A DNA stretch of 64,000 nt from Empedobacter tilapiae. GTDB taxonomy: Bacteria; Bacteroidota; Bacteroidia; Flavobacteriales; Weeksellaceae. A program made the position numbers and the translations under genes. Positions 51,161-59,275 of this stretch are shown here, one piece after another. The first letter of the stretch is position 1. Each line of letters begins with the position of its first letter. The stretch is from the NCBI RefSeq assembly GCF_004785645.1, contig NZ_SRPE01000002.1, positions 310,001-374,000 on the forward strand, in the 5' to 3' direction. The notes beneath the pieces are model-generated. The model saw nothing but the letters and a program-made list of their open reading frames with translations, was not told the DNA's origin and searched no databases.

Positions 51161-51925
51161 ATGTTTAATCCTTCGAGAAGAAATAGAAATATAGGTACAG
51201 TCAAACAGGGTTTTGGTCAGAATAATAAACTGACGATTTCTACTCCTTATGGTAATTATCAATCTTTTTATGAAAAACTAACAACTTATAAAAAAGAGAG
51301 TAGGATTATTAATAATCATGAGTTCGTGTTTGTAGTAGAAGATACTAGACCAAATTCTGTTCACGCATGTTCAATAAATGATATTGTGAAAATTATTTCA
51401 AATATACCTGTTGAGAATTATGGAGAATTAAAATTTATAGTTTTGAGACAACCAAAGCGAAAGGAGCAAATTATTTCGAGTGTTTGGGGAAGATTAATTT
51501 ATTTATATGAATTCGAGAAAGAGGATTTTCCTGCTATCATTTTAGAATCTATAGATAAAGATTCAAGATTGATTTGGAGTAAAAAATTATCAGTTGATGA
51601 ACGAAAAGAATTTGAAAAGCTCAAAGATGATGGACACATATTTGAAGAAAGTAATAAGTATTTTACATCAAAAATAGAACCTCAATTTGCAAGAAATACA
51701 CAATTATATAGAACATTATTGCATGAGTTTGGACATTATGTACATTATTTAGAACAAGTAGAAAAACTAGGCCATGAAGATGAGGAATTTGATGAATGGG
51801 AGAAACGAAATGATATTCACATTAATCTTCCGAAAGAAGAGAAAGAAAAGTTTGCAAATAATTATGCAGATAAATTAAAATCAGAGCTGATTAAAAAAGG
51901 TGTGATTCCTTTCAAACCATTATAA
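51161..51925 (+). CDS. Putative HEFGH metallopeptidase-like protein, unknown family
   Basis: 254 residues. The C-terminal part contains LLHEFGHYVHYLEQVEK, a zincin-like HExxH motif (His-Glu-Phe-Gly-His) near residue 190, with acidic residues (DEEFDEWE) downstream. The N-terminal two-thirds has no similarity I recognise; there is no signal peptide. Start chosen at ATG 51161 (a TTG at 51155 adds two residues). It lies 53 bases after the nuclease gene and 15 before a lipoprotein gene. If the motif is functional, it could be a toxin or regulatory protease; no third zinc ligand is certain. Confidence 0.6.
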   Translation: MFNPSRRNRNIGTVKQGFGQNNKLTISTPYGNYQSFYEKLTTYKKESRIINNHEFVFVVEDTRPNSVHACSINDIVKIISNIPVENYGELKFIVLRQPKRKEQIISSVWGRLIYLYEFEKEDFPAIILESIDKDSRLIWSKKLSVDERKEFEKLKDDGHIFEESNKYFTSKIEPQFARNTQLYRTLLHEFGHYVHYLEQVEKLGHEDEEFDEWEKRNDIHINLPKEEKEKFANNYADKLKSELIKKGVIPFKPL

Positions 51926-51940
51926 AAATTAAAAAGCCAA

Positions 51941-52486
51941 TTGAAAATAAATATAAAGCCAATTTTGTTTTTAATTTTATTTGTAAATATAAATTGTGTT
52001 AAACAGAATGAAGAACAACAAGTTATTAATTCTAAATTTGATGATGCTTCTTGGCATTATGGAAATGATTTTCCAGAAGATTTAGCTCAAGAAAATGTTT
52101 CAACTCATATTGGAATGTATATGAAGTGGTGTATAAACAATGATTTAATTTCTTCGGAGTTGAAAGAAGATTCACAAGTTGGAATTGATTCTGTGAAAAA
52201 TAACATAATAACTGGAGCTGAGTTTATTAATAGTTATTCTGATGGTAAGTTTTTATCTACTGATTTAAGTGATATTGGAAGAAAATTTACAAATGATTAT
52301 TACGAAGATAATAGTGATTTTTCTAAGAATAATGGATCATATTTAGATGATTACACAAAGATATTCGAGAAGATAATTGACAAAAAATCTGTTTATCATG
52401 TTGAAGACTCAGAACAAAATTATTTACTTATTAAAGCAAAGATTGATAGTAGATTTAAGGAATGGAAAACATTTACTTCTAAATGA
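51941..52486 (+). CDS. Lipoprotein with conserved WHxG-DFP motif, unknown
   Basis: 181 residues starting with TTG at 51941, which gives a lipoprotein signal (KPILFLILFVNINC, Cys19). The mature part begins with FDDASWHYGNDFPEDL and HIGMYMKWCINNDLIS, a block shared with a family that I recall as DUF7832; identification is moderate. The family is often found near secretion or toxin genes, but no partner is proven. It follows the HEFGH gene by 15 bases and ends in a terminator. Confidence 0.65.
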   Translation: MKINIKPILFLILFVNINCVKQNEEQQVINSKFDDASWHYGNDFPEDLAQENVSTHIGMYMKWCINNDLISSELKEDSQVGIDSVKNNIITGAEFINSYSDGKFLSTDLSDIGRKFTNDYYEDNSDFSKNNGSYLDDYTKIFEKIIDKKSVYHVEDSEQNYLLIKAKIDSRFKEWKTFTSK

Positions 52487-52487
52487 C

Positions 52488-52516
52488 AAAAGCCACTCTA
52501 TTTGAGTGGCTTTTAC
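52488..52516 (+). terminator. Terminator after the WHxG lipoprotein gene
   Basis: AAAAGCCACTC (52488-52498) and GAGTGGCTTTT (52504-52514) form an 11-bp stem with a five-base loop. Confidence 0.75.
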
Positions 52517-52542
52517 ATTACTAAAAATCTTATCTAAAAAAA

Positions 52543-53187
52543 TTATTGAGTAATTTCTAATTGGAAAACTTGATCAAGCTCATCATTAGAGTTTAATGAA
52601 ACATCTAAATCATTTACCAATCCTGTTCCAACTCCATAAACCCAACCATGAATATGCAATTCTTGTCCATTTGCCCAAGCATTTTGAACAATAGATGTTT
52701 TAGCTAAATTATAAACTTGTTCTCTTGCATTGATTTCTACAAAACGATCAAACCTTTCGTGCTCGTCTTGTATATTATTTAATTCGTCTTTATTAAATCG
52801 ATAAACATCTTTGATATGTCGTAGCCAATTATCAATTAATCCGACAGATGCATTACCCATTGCAGTTTTTACACCACCGCAACCATAATGTCCGCATACA
52901 ATAACATCTTTTACTTTTAATACATTTACTGCATAATCTAACACAGATAACATATTCATATCGGTATGGACAACCATATTGGCAATATTACGATGTACAA
53001 AAACTTCACCCGGTTTTGCACCAATAATTTCATTTGCAGGAACACGACTATCTGCACATCCAATCCATAAAAGAGGAGGTTGCTGACCATCGGCCAATTT
53101 GCTAAAAAAATCTGGATCTAAATTTAATTTTGATTCAACCCAAGCTCTGTTTTTATCTAATATATCTTTGTAATATTCGTTTGTCAT
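52543..53187 (-). CDS. can: Beta-carbonic anhydrase
   Basis: 214 residues that interconvert carbon dioxide and bicarbonate, with zinc bound by Cys44 and Asp46 (WIGCADSRVP; Arg48 completes the Asp-Arg pair) and by the His and Cys of VCGHYGCGGV. Full-length for the family, no signal peptide. It sits 44 bases after a SulP transporter gene on the same strand, a recurrent pair for bicarbonate uptake and conversion. Confidence 0.94.
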   Translation of the reverse strand: MTNEYYKDILDKNRAWVESKLNLDPDFFSKLADGQQPPLLWIGCADSRVPANEIIGAKPGEVFVHRNIANMVVHTDMNMLSVLDYAVNVLKVKDVIVCGHYGCGGVKTAMGNASVGLIDNWLRHIKDVYRFNKDELNNIQDEHERFDRFVEINAREQVYNLAKTSIVQNAWANGQELHIHGWVYGVGTGLVNDLDVSLNSNDELDQVFQLEITQ

Positions 53188-53231
53188 TTTATTTTGTTTT
53201 TATTTGTTTAAAAATATTTCAGTTTTTATTA

Positions 53232-54776
53232 TTAATGCGCTCCAGCTACTAAAACGTAACCAAAGAATTCTCTAAATGATGGAGGATTATCTACTGTTCC
53301 ACGTTCAGAAATTAATCGAATGTTAATATTATTATTTTTTGCTTTTACTTTAAATTCATCTAAATATTCGATAATATCATAATCTAGAATACGAGTTTTT
53401 CTAACATCTAATTCTAAGTTAGAACCAGGTTTTAATCCATCTAATTCTTTTACAATAGCACCACGGTTAACAAAAGTTACTTCTTCTGCAAAATTCATAT
53501 GAAAAATGTTCCCTTCTTTTACTAGCATTACATGCGAATTGTTATAAGATTTGATTAATGAAACAACAACACCAACGATTAAACCAATAATAATTCCTTT
53601 CAATAAATCTGTTGCAAGAATAGCAATAACGGTTACAGCAAAAGGAATTAGTTGATCTTTACCTAATTTTTTCATATCCAAAAACTGTTTAGGATTACCT
53701 AGTTTATAACCAATAACTAATAGGATAGAGGCTAATACAGCATTCGGGATTAAATTTAAAAAAACTGGAATAGAAATTACACTAACTAATAATAAAATTC
53801 CGTGTGTAATGGTAGAAAGTTTTGTAAGTCCGCCACTCATGGCATTTGCCGAAGAACGAACAATAACTTGGGTAACAGGTAAACCTCCAATTAAACCAGC
53901 TAAAGAATTTCCAATACCTTGAGCAATTAACTCACGATTTGTAGGTGTTTGACGTTTTAATGGATCTAGTTTATCAGTTGCTTCTACAGATAATAAAGAT
54001 TCTAAAGATGCTACAATTGCAATAGTAAAAGCAACTTGCCATACTAAAGGATTCGTAAGTCCAGAAGCAAAATCAGGTGTTGTAAACTGTCCTATAAAGT
54101 CAGAAACACTTTCAGGTACAGGAACTTTCACTAACAAATCTTTATCAATTGCAAAAACTTCGTGATTGGTATCCCCAATTGTAATTTGATATAAAATACC
54201 AATTAATACTGCAACTAATGACCCTGGTAATAATTTGAAAAAGTTTGATTTTTTTCCTAAAATATTATCCCATACAATCAATATAAATAAAGAGATTGCT
54301 GTGATAATTATAGCTCCAGGCGTTATAAAATCTAAACTAAATGTATCAAAGCTAAAAGCTTCTTTATAACCTAATGCTAACGGAATTTGTTTCAAAAAAA
54401 TAGAGATACCAATAGCACATAGCATTCCTTTGATAACCGATGATGGAAAGTAATAACCAATAACACCAGCTTTGAGAATACCTAATAGTATTTGAAAAAT
54501 TCCTGCAATTACAACTGCAACTAAAAATAGTTCATAAGCTCCTAGATCTGTAATAGCAGTTAAAACAATAACAACCAAACCAGCTGCAGGTCCAGAAACT
54601 CCAATTTGAGATTTAGAAATAAGACCAACAACAATTCCTCCAACTATACCTGCTATAATACCGGCAAATAAAGGCGCACCACTGGCCAACGCAACACCTA
54701 AACATAAAGGTAATGCAACGAAAAAGACAACAATACTCGCAGGTATGTCCTTCTTCCAATTTTGAAAAAGATTCAT
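53232..54776 (-). CDS. SulP-family inorganic anion transporter
   Basis: 514 residues: about ten to twelve membrane segments with the SulP signature PASIVVFFVALPLCLGVALASG at the N-terminus and SGPAAGLVVIVLTA, then a C-terminal STAS-like domain (FAEEVTFVNRGAIVKELDGL, RILDYDIIEYLDEF). The next gene is carbonic anhydrase, which points to bicarbonate as the likely anion, though sulfate is possible. Confidence 0.88.
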   Translation of the reverse strand: MNLFQNWKKDIPASIVVFFVALPLCLGVALASGAPLFAGIIAGIVGGIVVGLISKSQIGVSGPAAGLVVIVLTAITDLGAYELFLVAVVIAGIFQILLGILKAGVIGYYFPSSVIKGMLCAIGISIFLKQIPLALGYKEAFSFDTFSLDFITPGAIIITAISLFILIVWDNILGKKSNFFKLLPGSLVAVLIGILYQITIGDTNHEVFAIDKDLLVKVPVPESVSDFIGQFTTPDFASGLTNPLVWQVAFTIAIVASLESLLSVEATDKLDPLKRQTPTNRELIAQGIGNSLAGLIGGLPVTQVIVRSSANAMSGGLTKLSTITHGILLLVSVISIPVFLNLIPNAVLASILLVIGYKLGNPKQFLDMKKLGKDQLIPFAVTVIAILATDLLKGIIIGLIVGVVVSLIKSYNNSHVMLVKEGNIFHMNFAEEVTFVNRGAIVKELDGLKPGSNLELDVRKTRILDYDIIEYLDEFKVKAKNNNINIRLISERGTVDNPPSFREFFGYVLVAGAH

Positions 54777-54879
54777 AATAATTTTAAAATGAATTATTTA
54801 ATATTTTAAGATGATGAAAATAAATTTGCTATTCTATTTCATAACTTTGAAAAGAATGAAGCAAAAAATCAGTTAAAAA

Positions 54880-55239
54880 TTAAATAAATTCAGGAGGCGG
54901 TGTCGTTACACCATTATCTAAAGAAGAATATATCTTAGAATGATGATAATTTGAATGAGTAGTTTGCTTAGCATTAAAAAATGTAAACAATTTTATTTCG
55001 TGAAAATAATGTATTTTTTCTGTGATTTCGTTTGAAGAATTTTTTTGATTGTTTTCTTCTTCTGTTGATGTTTGAGAAAATAAAGTTTTAGAATCATCAT
55101 TTGTAGAGTCATTACAAGTCTTTTGTTCTAATCTCATCTGATAATCTAGATACCCCGCAAGCCCTTGCATGTTCGTACTGAACACCAAAAGTAGCGTGAA
55201 AAAAATTCCAATAGTATGTTTTATCAGGTTATCCTTCAT
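54880..55239 (-). CDS. Small secreted protein, unknown
   Basis: 119 residues with a hydrophobic N-terminus (IKHTIGIFFTLLLVFSTNMQG) and a hydrophilic, Ser/Asn/Glu-rich remainder ending in TTPPPEFI. It contains one Cys and several His (HYFHEIKLF, THSNYHHSK). I do not recognise the family. It might be a short envelope peptide; it has no clear operon partner. Small size makes it uncertain. Confidence 0.45.
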   Translation of the reverse strand: MKDNLIKHTIGIFFTLLLVFSTNMQGLAGYLDYQMRLEQKTCNDSTNDDSKTLFSQTSTEEENNQKNSSNEITEKIHYFHEIKLFTFFNAKQTTHSNYHHSKIYSSLDNGVTTPPPEFI

Positions 55240-55406
55240 TATGTGACAAAAATATATTTTAATTTTTAATTACAAAATACTCAGAAACTTTTTTAATAAA
55301 TATTTATCATTTTATTTTATGACGCTTAACAAAATATATTGATTAAAAATATCAATGGTATATAAAATTGATATCATAAATCATTTTTACTCAGTTTTAT
55401 TAACAA

Positions 55407-55414
55407 TAAATTTG
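55407..55414 (+). promoter_or_regulatory. -7 box placing the start of the 55430 gene
   Basis: TAAATTTG matches the -7 consensus and lies 15 bases before the TTG at 55430. The alternative ATG at 55355 is upstream of this element, so the downstream start is favoured. No TTG is seen at the expected -33 position. Confidence 0.5.
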
Positions 55415-55429
55415 CATAAAAATAAAATT

Positions 55430-56269
55430 TTGAAAAAGTATATAAGTGTAATGTTTTTGGTTGCTTTAGTTGCAACTACTTTTGGGCAAGGAAAAAATAA
55501 TAAAGGGAAATTTTATATCTATTGGGGTTGGAACCATGCGCAGTATACAAAATCTGATATTCAATTTAAAGGAGATGGATATGATTTTACATTAGATAAT
55601 GTTGTTGCACATGACCGTCAAACTTCTTTTGGAATCAAGTATTTTAATCCAAGCTCTATGACTATTCCTCAATATAACTTTCGTTTAGGATACTTTGTTA
55701 CGGATAATTGGAATATTTCTTTCGGGATAGATCATATGAAATATGTAATGGATCAAGATCAAGTTGTTAAAATGAAAGGATCAATTAATACAGGATCTGA
55801 ATTTGATGGAAATTATAATAACGTAGATAAAAAATTAACTGAAGATTTCTTAACTTTTGAACATACAGATGGTTTAAATTATGCAAATTTAGAAGTTCGT
55901 CGTTTTGATAATATTCAGCATTTTCCAATTACAAAAAATGGAAAAGGAATAGATGTTAATGTTACAGCTGGTTTAGGAGCAGGAATTTTATATCCTCGAT
56001 CTAATGTTAAGTTGATGGGAAATGATCGCTATGATGAATTTCATTTAGCAGGTTTTGCTACAGCAGCAATGGTTGGAATTAACTTTACATTTTGGGATTA
56101 TTTCTTTATTCAGGCAGAGATGAAAGGTGGATATGCAAATATGAATGATATTCGTACAACTTATGATAAATCAGATAAAGCAAAACAAGACTTTTTCTTT
56201 TCTCAACAAAACTTAGTTTTTGGAGCAATTATTCCTGTATTTACTCATAAAAATAAGTTAAACTTTTAA
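55430..56269 (+). CDS. Outer-membrane beta-barrel protein, unknown
   Basis: 279 residues, starting at the TTG at 55430: this gives a signal peptide (MKKYISVMFLVALVATTFGQ). The mature part has alternating strands (FYIYWGWNHAQYTKS, FRLGYFVTDNWNISFGIDHMKY) and ends with LVFGAIIPVFTHKNKLNF. It looks like a small outer-membrane barrel. I recognise no family. The next gene is a separate peptidase 183 bases away, after a terminator. Confidence 0.72.
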   Translation: MKKYISVMFLVALVATTFGQGKNNKGKFYIYWGWNHAQYTKSDIQFKGDGYDFTLDNVVAHDRQTSFGIKYFNPSSMTIPQYNFRLGYFVTDNWNISFGIDHMKYVMDQDQVVKMKGSINTGSEFDGNYNNVDKKLTEDFLTFEHTDGLNYANLEVRRFDNIQHFPITKNGKGIDVNVTAGLGAGILYPRSNVKLMGNDRYDEFHLAGFATAAMVGINFTFWDYFFIQAEMKGGYANMNDIRTTYDKSDKAKQDFFFSQQNLVFGAIIPVFTHKNKLNF

Positions 56270-56343
56270 TTAAGAGTCTAAATATAAAATATATAGCCTA
56301 ATTTTAAGAATCGATTAGACGATTTGAAAAAAATTATTAGCGG

Positions 56344-56387
56344 AGACATCATTTGAATACAATTTGTATTGAATGATGTCTTTTTTA
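56344..56387 (+). terminator. Terminator after the outer-membrane protein gene
   Basis: AGACATCATTTGAATACAA (56344-56362) pairs with TTGTATTGAATGATGTCT (56364-56381) with a small bulge, followed by TTTTTTA. Confidence 0.75.
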
Positions 56388-56452
56388 TGATTAATATTTA
56401 TTTAACTCAATAAAGAATTGTTATTTTTACAAGGAAATTGAATAAAATTAAC

Positions 56453-58339
56453 ATGAATAGATTTTCTATATTGGTCGCAAGTATTTTGATGACGACGACA
56501 GCAATGGGACAAAAAGTAATGACGCCAGAATTACTTTGGCAAGTAAAAAAAGTTGCTCCAGTTGGAGTAACAAAGGATCAAAAAAATCTGATTTACAAAG
56601 TAACTTCTACTAATGTAAAAACGCAAGAAGATACATCTAAAACTTATATGATTTCATTAGCAGGAGGAAAAGCTTCTGAAATTGAAGAATATAAGGCTCT
56701 TTTAGCAGATGAATCTTTAAATAAATCTCAAAAATATAAAGCTGAAACAGAAAAAGTTAAATTGCAAAAAGTATTTGGTTCAGATTATTATCCAGAAATG
56801 GATAAATCAAATGTTCAGATTTATAATGAATTAAATTACAGACATTGGGATACATGGAATGACGGTAATTACGATCATTTATTTGTATCAGAAAATAAAG
56901 AAAATGCAGCTAAAATTGATGTATTAAAAGACGAGCCTTATTCAGTTTCTGAATTTGTTTGGTCACCTGATGGAACAAAGGTTTTGTATGTTTCTAAAAA
57001 GAAATTTGGAACAGATTACGCTTTAAGCACAAATACAGATATTTATCAATATGATTTATCAACTAAAACGACGAAAAATATCACGGAAGGAAAAATGGGA
57101 TATGATAATACACCAAGTTTTTCTTCTCAAGGGGATTTTGCTTTTTTGAGCATGGAGCGCGATGGTTATGAGGCAGATAAAAATGACTTAATCGTTCGCC
57201 GTGGTGATATCGAAATGAATATTACAAAACATTGGGACGGAACGGTACAAGGTTACAAATGGAGCAATGATGGAAACAAAATTTATTTCAATGCTCCAGT
57301 AGGAGGAACAATTCAACTATTTGAGGTTGATGTAAACTTCAAAATGAGAAAAATGCCTTTCATCAAACAAATAACAAAAGGTGATTTTGATATTGCAGAT
57401 ATCAAAGAAATTGTTGATAATAAAGCAATTGTCACAAAAACAGATATCAATCACGCTGCAGAAATTTATGTGGTCGATTTGAAATCTGGAGCATTAACAC
57501 AATTAACAAACGAGAACAAAGATATCTTCGATCATATTGCTTTAAGTGATGTAAAAGCACGTAAAATCAAAACTACAGATGGAAAAGAAATGCATGCGTG
57601 GGTAATTTATCCACCAAATTTCGATCCGAATAAAAAGTATCCAACGTTATTATATTGTCAAGGTGGACCACAATCTGCTTTAACACAATTTTATTCGCCT
57701 CGTTGGAATTTCCAGTTAATGGCGGCACAAGGTTATATTGTTATTGCACCAAACCGTCGTGGAATGCCAGGTCATGGAGTAGAGTGGAATGAACAGATTT
57801 CGAAAGATTGGGGAGGACAAGTAATGCAAGATTATTTAGCTGCGATTGACGATATTTCGAAAGAGTCTTATGTAGATAAAGATCGTCGTGGAGCTGTTGG
57901 AGCATCTTATGGAGGGTATTCTGTTTATTATTTGGCAGGTATTCACGAAGGTCGTTTCAAATCATTTATTTCTCATAACGGTGTATTCGATTTGAAATCG
58001 ATGTATGGAACAACAGAAGAAATTTTCTTTACAAACTGGGATGCTGGTGGCGCTTGGTGGGAAACTGATAACAAAGCTGCTCAGAAAACATATTCTAAAT
58101 TTGATCCAAGTAGTACAGAATTAGTAAATAAATGGAATACGCCAATGTTAATTTACGTTGGTGGTCACGATTACCGCGTACCAATGGGACAAGGTCAAGA
58201 AGCTTATCAAATTTTACAGTTGAAAGGAATTAAATCTCGTTTTATTTATTTTCCAGAAGAAAATCACTGGGTGTTAAAACCTCAGAATTCTGTTATTTGG
58301 CATACAGAATTTTTCAAATGGCTAAAAGAAACATTGTAA
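56453..58339 (+). CDS. S9-family prolyl oligopeptidase-like peptidase, secreted
   Basis: 628 residues: signal peptide (MNRFSILVASILMTTTAMGQ), a beta-propeller part to about residue 360, then an alpha/beta-hydrolase catalytic domain. The nucleophile is Ser485 in GASYGGYS, the Asp and His are in the GGHDYRVPMGQ and FPEENHWVL regions, and PNRRGMPGHG precedes. Start at ATG 56453 was chosen over TTG 56438. Fits dipeptidyl or acyl-aminoacyl peptidases of Bacteroidota; specificity not determinable. Confidence 0.92.
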   Translation: MNRFSILVASILMTTTAMGQKVMTPELLWQVKKVAPVGVTKDQKNLIYKVTSTNVKTQEDTSKTYMISLAGGKASEIEEYKALLADESLNKSQKYKAETEKVKLQKVFGSDYYPEMDKSNVQIYNELNYRHWDTWNDGNYDHLFVSENKENAAKIDVLKDEPYSVSEFVWSPDGTKVLYVSKKKFGTDYALSTNTDIYQYDLSTKTTKNITEGKMGYDNTPSFSSQGDFAFLSMERDGYEADKNDLIVRRGDIEMNITKHWDGTVQGYKWSNDGNKIYFNAPVGGTIQLFEVDVNFKMRKMPFIKQITKGDFDIADIKEIVDNKAIVTKTDINHAAEIYVVDLKSGALTQLTNENKDIFDHIALSDVKARKIKTTDGKEMHAWVIYPPNFDPNKKYPTLLYCQGGPQSALTQFYSPRWNFQLMAAQGYIVIAPNRRGMPGHGVEWNEQISKDWGGQVMQDYLAAIDDISKESYVDKDRRGAVGASYGGYSVYYLAGIHEGRFKSFISHNGVFDLKSMYGTTEEIFFTNWDAGGAWWETDNKAAQKTYSKFDPSSTELVNKWNTPMLIYVGGHDYRVPMGQGQEAYQILQLKGIKSRFIYFPEENHWVLKPQNSVIWHTEFFKWLKETL

Positions 58340-58371
58340 TTTAATTAATTTAAGAATCATAACTATAATTT

Positions 58372-58406
58372 AAAAGTGTAATTTCTATAGAAATTACACT
58401 TTTTTT
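58372..58406 (+). terminator. Terminator after the S9 peptidase gene
   Basis: AAAAGTGTAATTTC (58372-58385) and GAAATTACACTTTT (58390-58403) form a 14-bp stem with loop TATA, then a run of T. Confidence 0.85.
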
Positions 58407-58517
58407 ATTTCTTTGAAAATCAATGACAATATCTAATAAACGATTCAATTATTTTTTTAAATTTTGTAGACTAGAATAATCGTTGTAAATTCAAAAACAG
58501 AAGTCAAAACCCAATTT

Positions 58518-59219
58518 ATGAGTAAGGAGAATAACAAAATATACTTTTCAAATAGCCCATTTACTAACGGTCACAAAGTAATAGATTTTGTTTGGAATGC
58601 TCGCCTTGATCAGAATTTTGATCTTTGGATGGATCTTCATTTAGAATCAGATAATTATGATCAAGAAGAGGAATATAAGGATGATTTGGATGAGATAGAT
58701 GATATTTCACAAGAGAATGCTGAGAAACAATTATGGATTAATTATGATCATGCTATCATCTCAAGTACGTATTGGAATAATAAAGGGATCAAGATAGAGA
58801 ATGAAACGCAATTAGATTTTAATCTACTTAATAAAAAAATATTCGAAATAGATCCTCTTCCAATGAATCTTGATGAACCAGAAAGCCTTGCTTTTGGTGT
58901 TTCTATGTTAGGAAATGATTCGATAGCTCAACACGAAATAACTTTTTTAGATACAGAAGAATTTGGTGTCTTTGATATCAAATGGAAAGGTAAAATAGCG
59001 AATACTTATTTAGGAGAAACAGATTTTGATTATGATTTTTATGTGTATATGAAAAACATAAAATTTGGCGGAGTAAAAGTAGATCCTTCTTTAAAAAAAG
59101 AAGATGTAGTAGAATTTTTTAAATCTAAATTAACTCATTTCGAAGATTTTGAATTAGTTGAAACTGATGAATTAGAATTAGAAAATTATATTTTGAAATT
59201 AAAAAGACAAGAAGAATAA
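58518..59219 (+). CDS. Acidic cytoplasmic protein, unknown
   Basis: 233 residues, not recognised. Strongly acidic (for example YDQEEEYKDDLDEIDDISQE near residues 50-69) with no signal peptide or membrane segment, and mixed alpha/beta predicted by eye. It is 57 bases upstream of the phytochrome kinase gene on the same strand without an intervening terminator, so co-transcription is possible but unproven. Confidence 0.6.
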   Translation: MSKENNKIYFSNSPFTNGHKVIDFVWNARLDQNFDLWMDLHLESDNYDQEEEYKDDLDEIDDISQENAEKQLWINYDHAIISSTYWNNKGIKIENETQLDFNLLNKKIFEIDPLPMNLDEPESLAFGVSMLGNDSIAQHEITFLDTEEFGVFDIKWKGKIANTYLGETDFDYDFYVYMKNIKFGGVKVDPSLKKEDVVEFFKSKLTHFEDFELVETDELELENYILKLKRQEE

Positions 59220-59275
59220 ACAATAAAGTATTTTTTTACATTATACTTTAATTATTCTCTAAGTAACTTAACCAT

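Noticed and set aside
55355-55429. Longer start at 55355 for the outer-membrane protein
   Set aside because: The -7 box at 55407 lies downstream of that ATG and the signal peptide begins only at 55430.
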